This document shows, piece by piece, positions 27,601-32,054 of a DNA stretch of 32,054 nucleotides. Below the pieces are notes generated by a model. It saw only the letters and a program-made list of their open reading frames with translations. It was not told the origin of the DNA and did not search any database. The DNA lies in contig JAMLHH010000035.1 of assembly GCA_023957215.1 (NCBI GenBank), forward strand, positions 1 through 32,054. Direction: 5' to 3'. Numbering within the stretch: position 1 is the stretch's first letter; each line of letters begins with the position of its first letter. The position numbers and the translations under genes are program-made. The stretch is from Chitinophagales bacterium. GTDB lineage: Bacteria > Bacteroidota > Bacteroidia > Chitinophagales > JADIYW01.

Positions 27601-27664
27601 TAATTAAGCTAAATTTTGTCTCTTAGTTTGATTGAATTTAAAATTGCTACAAATATTTGAATAA

Positions 27665-28375
27665 ATGATTGGTTTCTTTGATAATAAAAGGGTTTTGATA
27701 GTTGTTGCACATCCTGATGATGAGATATTGGGATTAGGGGGAAGTATGCATAAGCTTATTTATAAATTCAATATTCAAACTCAAGTCATAATTTTGGGAG
27801 AAGGAATCACTTCTAGAGATGAAAATCGTAGCATAGAAAAATGGAAATCAGAATTAAATAATCTTAAAAAATGTACTAACTCTGCCAAGAAAATTATTGG
27901 ATATCAAGAAGTCAATTTCTACGAGTTTCCAGATAATAGATTTGATTCTATTGACTTATTGGATATAATAAAAGTCATAGAAAAAGAAATAGAGGTTTTC
28001 AGACCTAATATTATATTCACCCATCATGGTGGAGATTTAAACATTGACCATCAGAAAACTTTTGAAGCTGTAATCACAGCTTGTCGACCAATAGTGAACG
28101 AAGATGCCAAAACTATTATAACATTTGAAACACCTTCAAGTACAGAATGGCAATCACCTTATAATTCTCAGCCATTTCTCCCTAACCTTTTTTTTTCAAT
28201 AGATAAAGATAACCTGGAAGCAAAAATAAAAGCAATGGAACTTTATACCTCTGAAAAAAAGAAATATCCCCATCCAAGATCACCGGAAGCTCTGGAAGCA
28301 AGAGCCAAAATATGGGGTACAACAGTAGGATGTATTTATGCAGAGCCTTTTCAGATTATTAGAACAATATTTTAA
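27665..28375 (+). CDS. PIG-L (LmbE-like) family deacetylase
   Basis: A 236-residue zinc-dependent deacetylase. Motifs are AHPDDE (H16, D18, D19) and THHGGDLNIDHQ (H120, H121, D124, H129), the zinc-binding signature of enzymes that remove an acetyl from N-acetylglucosamine residues. It begins 64 bases after pseC and lies on the same strand, so it may act on the same UDP-sugar, for example by freeing the 2-amino group for a different acyl chain. PIG-L genes are frequent in amino-sugar clusters. The substrate here is not proven. Confidence 0.88.
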   Translation: MIGFFDNKRVLIVVAHPDDEILGLGGSMHKLIYKFNIQTQVIILGEGITSRDENRSIEKWKSELNNLKKCTNSAKKIIGYQEVNFYEFPDNRFDSIDLLDIIKVIEKEIEVFRPNIIFTHHGGDLNIDHQKTFEAVITACRPIVNEDAKTIITFETPSSTEWQSPYNSQPFLPNLFFSIDKDNLEAKIKAMELYTSEKKKYPHPRSPEALEARAKIWGTTVGCIYAEPFQIIRTIF

Positions 28376-28406
28376 ATGGTTGCAATATATTGAATGATTT
28401 ACTTTT

Positions 28407-29225
28407 TCATCCATTTCTTCTACTCCAAAGATAGATACTCCAAATGGCAATCATGCATGCCATACTTACTAATATAAATATACCCAATTGATGTTTAAAT
28501 GTAAGAGAAACAATAAGCATACTAAGAGTGCTTGTTAATAAGTAAAATTTGAAACTCAAAAAAGATGGAGTGTATTTTAAAAATAATTTTAATTTCTTGA
28601 TAAAGTTAACACCACTTTTGCCGTAAGTCCTTTTTTGAAAATTGGAAGAGATATAAGCTACTCTTTCTTCTTTTACTGTGTGTTTTAAGTAGGCTTCTAA
28701 CATCGGAAAGCGAACAAGAAACTTATCTTTTTTAAAAACAATGCTTCTCCTAAGAATCCTAAAACTATCGGTAGGATATTTTCCCCAAATAAGATTTAAT
28801 AAATTGTTTCTGAAATGCTGAATATGATTTATACTTCCTTTTTTTTCATATTTACTTTGATCCATCCCAAAAACAACATCTACTTCAGGAGAACTATTTA
28901 TCTTTTCATATAAGCTATATATTTCACTGACCGGGTGTTCCATATCATCATCCATATTGACAATATATTTACCTTTAGATGCTTTTATCCCAATGAGAGT
29001 TGCAAGAAACTGCCCTTTATTCTTTGAAAGGTGAATACCTCTTATCTGGGGATATCGATTTGATAATTCTTGGATAAGCTTCCACGAAGAGTCCACACTA
29101 TTATCATCTACCAAAATAATTTCATAATTCAAACCTATCTCTGAAAACAACTCCTCTATCTGGCGACAGATAATAGGAAGAGACTGTTCACTGTTGTACA
29201 CGGGTATGACGATGGAGATTTCCAT
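28407..29225 (-). CDS. GT2 glycosyltransferase with C-terminal membrane helices
   Basis: A 272-residue enzyme of the DPM1/GtrB kind. It begins MEISIVIPVYNSEQSLP, has VDDNSVDSSW and the metal site MDDDMEHP, and the stretch GQFLATLIGIKASKGKY. The last 60 residues contain two hydrophobic helices followed by a basic tail (WSRRNG), as in polyprenyl-phosphate glycosyltransferases that sit at the membrane. I start at 29225; four codons upstream in the same frame are poorer. It converges on the PIG-L gene (31 bases between stops) and is downstream of the hydroxylase on the minus strand. Confidence 0.85.
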   Translation of the reverse strand: MEISIVIPVYNSEQSLPIICRQIEELFSEIGLNYEIILVDDNSVDSSWKLIQELSNRYPQIRGIHLSKNKGQFLATLIGIKASKGKYIVNMDDDMEHPVSEIYSLYEKINSSPEVDVVFGMDQSKYEKKGSINHIQHFRNNLLNLIWGKYPTDSFRILRRSIVFKKDKFLVRFPMLEAYLKHTVKEERVAYISSNFQKRTYGKSGVNFIKKLKLFLKYTPSFLSFKFYLLTSTLSMLIVSLTFKHQLGIFILVSMACMIAIWSIYLWSRRNG

Positions 29226-29434
29226 AACTAACCACAAGGTACTGAAAAATACCTTTATCAGTTCTGTTCCTATATATTTGGAAATACACTTTCTTGGCGA
29301 ATATTGCGGTTAGAAAAAACGGTAAAAGATTAAATTGAATCGCAATTCCGAATATCGAAAAACAGGAGAACGTAAGGATTTATACAAGGTACACAATCGT
29401 CAATCTCTATTCCGACAAATTTGGAAGTGCATCA

Positions 29435-30226
29435 TTATTTGCTTTCTATTTTGAACTTTAAAAAAGGAAGTATTTTGGAAACTTCGATTTTAAGGTTGTT
29501 TTGCATGAACAAAAGGGTGTATGTGGGTATCAGTAAAATTCTAAAAATTGACATTGTCAACCATACCGGAAACCTTTTAGTAATAGGAAATCTAACTGTA
29601 AACATTTTCATGGCGATTGTGGTCAATGAGGCTGCACAGATATAATTTTTTCTATTAGCATATTCAGGTCGTATGATATCTACCAATAAAACTATCCTTT
29701 TCCTATCGGTATAATTCCATGCATAATGTCTAATAGACTCGCAGAATGCAAAAACCTCACCCTCTTTCCAACATTTATCTTCATTTCTAACTCTGATACC
29801 AAGTTCTGGATACTTACCCGGAATCACTATACCTAAGTGATATCTCAGTATGGAGTTACTGCCCGAGAAGTGTGCAGTTATCTTTGTATGTGGGTCTAAA
29901 ACACTAAATTGAGCTCCTACCATATTTGGAATTTGCATTAACACTGAATTAAGCTTGGGAAATCTTTCTATATTTTTGGAGTGCCTTAATGAAAAGCCGT
30001 ATAGGTTAAAAACATTCCAGTTAGTGCTTTTATATTTATGTGGAACATACATAGGCTCAAATTCGTCAATATTCGTATTGTAAAACTTTAGAATTTCAGC
30101 TTTTATTTCTTTATAATTTTCTTTTAAAATAACTGAAGCGGAATCATCTTCTAAAGGCATAAAACTCGGCAATCCTCCTTTATACCAATTTCCATAGATA
30201 TTAAAATAAATCGGTTCTAATTTCAT
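29435..30226 (-). CDS. Aspartyl/asparaginyl beta-hydroxylase family, LpxO-like
   Basis: A 263-residue Fe(II)/2-oxoglutarate dioxygenase. The two iron ligands are H130 (LRYHLGIVIPG) and H167 (SIRHYAWN), and the 2-oxoglutarate arginine is in DRKRIVLLVD (R175 or R177). Members hydroxylate protein side chains or, in LpxO, a lipid A fatty acid. The C-terminus has a hydrophobic helix, in keeping with action at the membrane. Its divergent neighbour is a clear paralog. In this lipid/glycan context a lipid substrate is more likely than a protein, but this is inference. Confidence 0.85.
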   Translation of the reverse strand: MKLEPIYFNIYGNWYKGGLPSFMPLEDDSASVILKENYKEIKAEILKFYNTNIDEFEPMYVPHKYKSTNWNVFNLYGFSLRHSKNIERFPKLNSVLMQIPNMVGAQFSVLDPHTKITAHFSGSNSILRYHLGIVIPGKYPELGIRVRNEDKCWKEGEVFAFCESIRHYAWNYTDRKRIVLLVDIIRPEYANRKNYICAASLTTIAMKMFTVRFPITKRFPVWLTMSIFRILLIPTYTLLFMQNNLKIEVSKILPFLKFKIESK

Positions 30227-30328
30227 TCGGATAAAAGTTTATACCAATATAATACCTTTCGTTTAAATATAACATACTCATTAAGATATTTCTCTTTATC
30301 TTACACAATATTATGAGCTATTAAAATA
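30227..30328. promoter_or_regulatory. Divergent promoter region between the hydroxylase paralogs
   Basis: 102 bases separate the two starts. The plus strand carries TACCTTTC (30253-30260), one base from TAnnTTTG, with no clear -33 box. No gene lies here. Both paralogs are probably transcribed from this gap. Confidence 0.35.
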
Positions 30329-31144
30329 ATGATTATGAGTTCAGAGCTTATTCAAGAACCATTGTATTTTTATTTGACCGGAAATTGGTATAAAGGGAAA
30401 ATGCCAATATATTATGACAACTCTCAATTATCAATTGCTAAAATCCTTGAGGAAAATTATGACTCTATCAAAACGGAAATTTTAGATTTCTATATTAATC
30501 ATTCTGATAGAATCTTACCAAATTATATCCCGAATAACTATATAGAAAAGGATTGGAAGACTTTAGACCTTATGTCTATAATGTTCAAATATAAAAAAAA
30601 CATGAAAGAATTTCCTCAATTGATGAAAGTTATTGAGCAAATACCGGATGTAATAACAATAAAAATCTCCATTTTATTGCCACACACTAGAATCAAAGGG
30701 CATTTTGGCGATACTAACGCTCTTATTCGTACTCATTTTGGAATAGTGATTCCGGGTAAGTATCCGGAACTTGGAATTCGTGTACGTACAGAAGATAAAT
30801 GTTGGGAGGAAGGTAAGGCATTTTCTTTTTGTGATGTGCATAGACACACCTCTTGGAATTATTCAGATAGGAAAAGGATAGTATTAATTATTGATACTAT
30901 TCATCCTTATTTTAGAAATAAAAAGAGATATATAAGCTCTGGTCTATTAGCTGCTGCATATATGAAATCAGCTGTAACAAGATTCCCTATAACAAGAAAA
31001 ATATCTAAACCGATTACTCTTTTTCTTCACAAACTACTTATTATTCCATTTTATATAATTATTTGGTTGCAAGATAATTGCAATATATATATCGCCCACT
31101 TTCTTCAGAAATTAAAATTCGACCAGCCAAAAAGAAATAAGTGA
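30329..31144 (+). CDS. Aspartyl/asparaginyl beta-hydroxylase family, LpxO-like (paralog)
   Basis: A 271-residue Fe(II)/2-oxoglutarate dioxygenase, paralogous along its length to the minus-strand neighbour. The iron ligands are H136 (IRTHFGIVIPG) and H173 (HRHTSWN), and R181 or R183 in DRKRIVLIID binds 2-oxoglutarate. The 16-residue block GIVIPGKYPELGIRVR is identical in both copies, while the first 90 residues have diverged. The C-terminal hydrophobic helix (HKLLIIPFYIIIWLQ) is also shared. An alternative ATG lies two codons downstream (30335). Different but related substrates, such as two acyl positions of one lipid, are possible. Confidence 0.85.
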   Translation: MIMSSELIQEPLYFYLTGNWYKGKMPIYYDNSQLSIAKILEENYDSIKTEILDFYINHSDRILPNYIPNNYIEKDWKTLDLMSIMFKYKKNMKEFPQLMKVIEQIPDVITIKISILLPHTRIKGHFGDTNALIRTHFGIVIPGKYPELGIRVRTEDKCWEEGKAFSFCDVHRHTSWNYSDRKRIVLIIDTIHPYFRNKKRYISSGLLAAAYMKSAVTRFPITRKISKPITLFLHKLLIIPFYIIIWLQDNCNIYIAHFLQKLKFDQPKRNK

Positions 31145-31291
31145 CCTTTAAAGCTTGCCTAATCATTCTTTGTATCCTATGAGGTTGTTTAGTAAAAGAT
31201 TATAAATTTTTATTTTATTATAATATCTGGCAACTTTTATTAGGATAAAATTAAGATAAATAGGATTATATTTAAAGTCGAGCGAAATGTG

Positions 31292-31299
31292 TATCTTTC
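31292..31299 (+). promoter_or_regulatory. Possible promoter -7 element of the right-edge desaturase
   Basis: TATCTTTC, one base from TAnnTTTG, 32 bases before the ATG at 31332. No clear -33 box. Confidence 0.3.
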
Positions 31300-31331
31300 G
31301 TATAAAGTTTCAAACTCATTATTGATAATAA

Positions 31332-32054
31332 ATGAGCAAGATTATAATAAATGGGCAATTAGTTAAAGGGTATTCTCGTAAGAGCAACATCTTACCTGCC
31401 TTAGCCATCCTATTGGAATGGGGGATTATTTTATCTGCTTTTTATCTCTGTATTTATTTTAATCTTTGGTATCTATACGTATTAGGGATTGTACTTATTG
31501 CTACAAGGATGCTGGCTCTTCAGAGTTTAGCGCATGAAGCTTGTCATTATAACTTAAATAAAAATAAGAAAGTAAATGAGTGGATGGCTCATCTTTTTGT
31601 AGTATGGCCTATCTTCTTGAATTTAGGTAAAATGAGAAAAGTGCATTTGACACATCATAGGCACTTACAGACAGATAAAGATCCGGAAATCAAACATTTA
31701 GAATATCCTGAATTTCAATTTCCGATGACTTTATCCAAGTTTTTACAGATAGCTCTAAAAGATATTACCGGTTGGAATTTCATTAAATACAGATGGAAAA
31801 AACTTCCTTATATCATCTTGATGTATGACAAAACCGCTTCTCAACGGATATACTATATAAGCATTTTGCTTTGTTTGTTTTATTTTCAGCTTTTGCTTCC
31901 GTTTTTTATTCTTTGGATAATTCCATACATGACTTTATATCAATTGCTCAATAGAGTGCGCCTCTACTATGAGCATTTTAATATGCAGGAAGATAAAAAT
32001 ACTGCACTTAGATCGGTGCATCTTTCACGTGTAAAAGCATTTTTTTTGGCACCC
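31332..32054 (+). CDS. Fatty acid desaturase family protein (3' end beyond window)
   Basis: An open frame of 241 codons running off the right edge. It has at least two hydrophobic helix pairs and the first two histidine boxes of membrane di-iron desaturases: HEACH in LQSLAHEACHYNL and HLTHHRH followed by LQTDKDPE. The third box would lie outside the window. It lacks a cytochrome b5 domain at the N-terminus, unlike the desaturase at 5043-6395. The family also includes hydroxylases and ketolases, so the reaction is open. It is separate from the hydroxylase gene by 187 bases. Confidence 0.82.
   Translation, partial: MSKIIINGQLVKGYSRKSNILPALAILLEWGIILSAFYLCIYFNLWYLYVLGIVLIATRMLALQSLAHEACHYNLNKNKKVNEWMAHLFVVWPIFLNLGKMRKVHLTHHRHLQTDKDPEIKHLEYPEFQFPMTLSKFLQIALKDITGWNFIKYRWKKLPYIILMYDKTASQRIYYISILLCLFYFQLLLPFFILWIIPYMTLYQLLNRVRLYYEHFNMQEDKNTALRSVHLSRVKAFFLAP

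Noticed and set aside
29226..29434. Imperfect inverted words around CGAATATTGCG and CGCAATTCC
   Set aside because: Pairing is short and interrupted, and no T tract follows, so I do not call a terminator or operator.

Overview
The window is AT-rich and reads as a chromosome segment from a Bacteroidota bacterium. The reasons are the gyrB sequence type, a DUF3078 outer-membrane-type protein, several exact or near matches to the Bacteroidota -7 promoter element TAnnTTTG, and little use of Shine-Dalgarno sequences. No RNA gene or CRISPR array was found. I cannot name a genus.

Layout. Bases 1-4356 are conserved core: the 3' end of a DUF2279-like gene, gyrB (-), a DUF3078 gene, a MerC-like gene and a Dabb-domain gene (-). 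From about 4900 the window turns into accessory DNA: a cytochrome b5-fused front-end fatty acid desaturase (-) flanked by copies of a dispersed repeat, then a (-) nucleotide-sugar operon (CDP-glucose 4,6-dehydratase, a frameshifted sugar C-methyltransferase, a WecE-like aminotransferase). Opposite it on (+) lie an SGNH-hydrolase-like gene, a GT2 glycosyltransferase and a second DegT-type aminotransferase broken at a G8 tract. Bases 13135-14987 are a junkyard: 61-bp direct repeats, a truncated DUF4143 ATPase pseudogene and the 3' end of a lost aminotransferase gene.

The most interesting part is 14988-21230 (+), an eight-gene operon in which nearly all neighbours overlap: AMP-forming acyl ligase, acyl carrier protein, KASIII-like enzyme, GT2, a 62-residue membrane protein, a divergent cytochrome bd subunit I (CydA)-like protein, a diheme cytochrome c and a PseH-like GNAT. 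The CydA-like protein keeps the heme b558 ligands but has lost the histidine that ligates heme d, so it may be a redox partner and not a normal oxidase. I infer that the operon makes or oxidises an acyl group and attaches it to an amino sugar or glycolipid. The cytochrome pair is the undescribed element.

The rest supports glycan or lipid decoration: a (-) group with a B12-dependent radical SAM enzyme and two membrane proteins; pseB-pseC-PIG-L deacetylase (+), which would give a UDP-4-amino-4,6-dideoxy sugar; a GT2 (-); two divergent paralogous aspartyl/asparaginyl beta-hydroxylase (LpxO-like) genes; and a desaturase cut by the right edge. The frequent strand switches, pseudogenes, repeats and homopolymer frameshifts are typical of a rapidly exchanged surface-polysaccharide locus.
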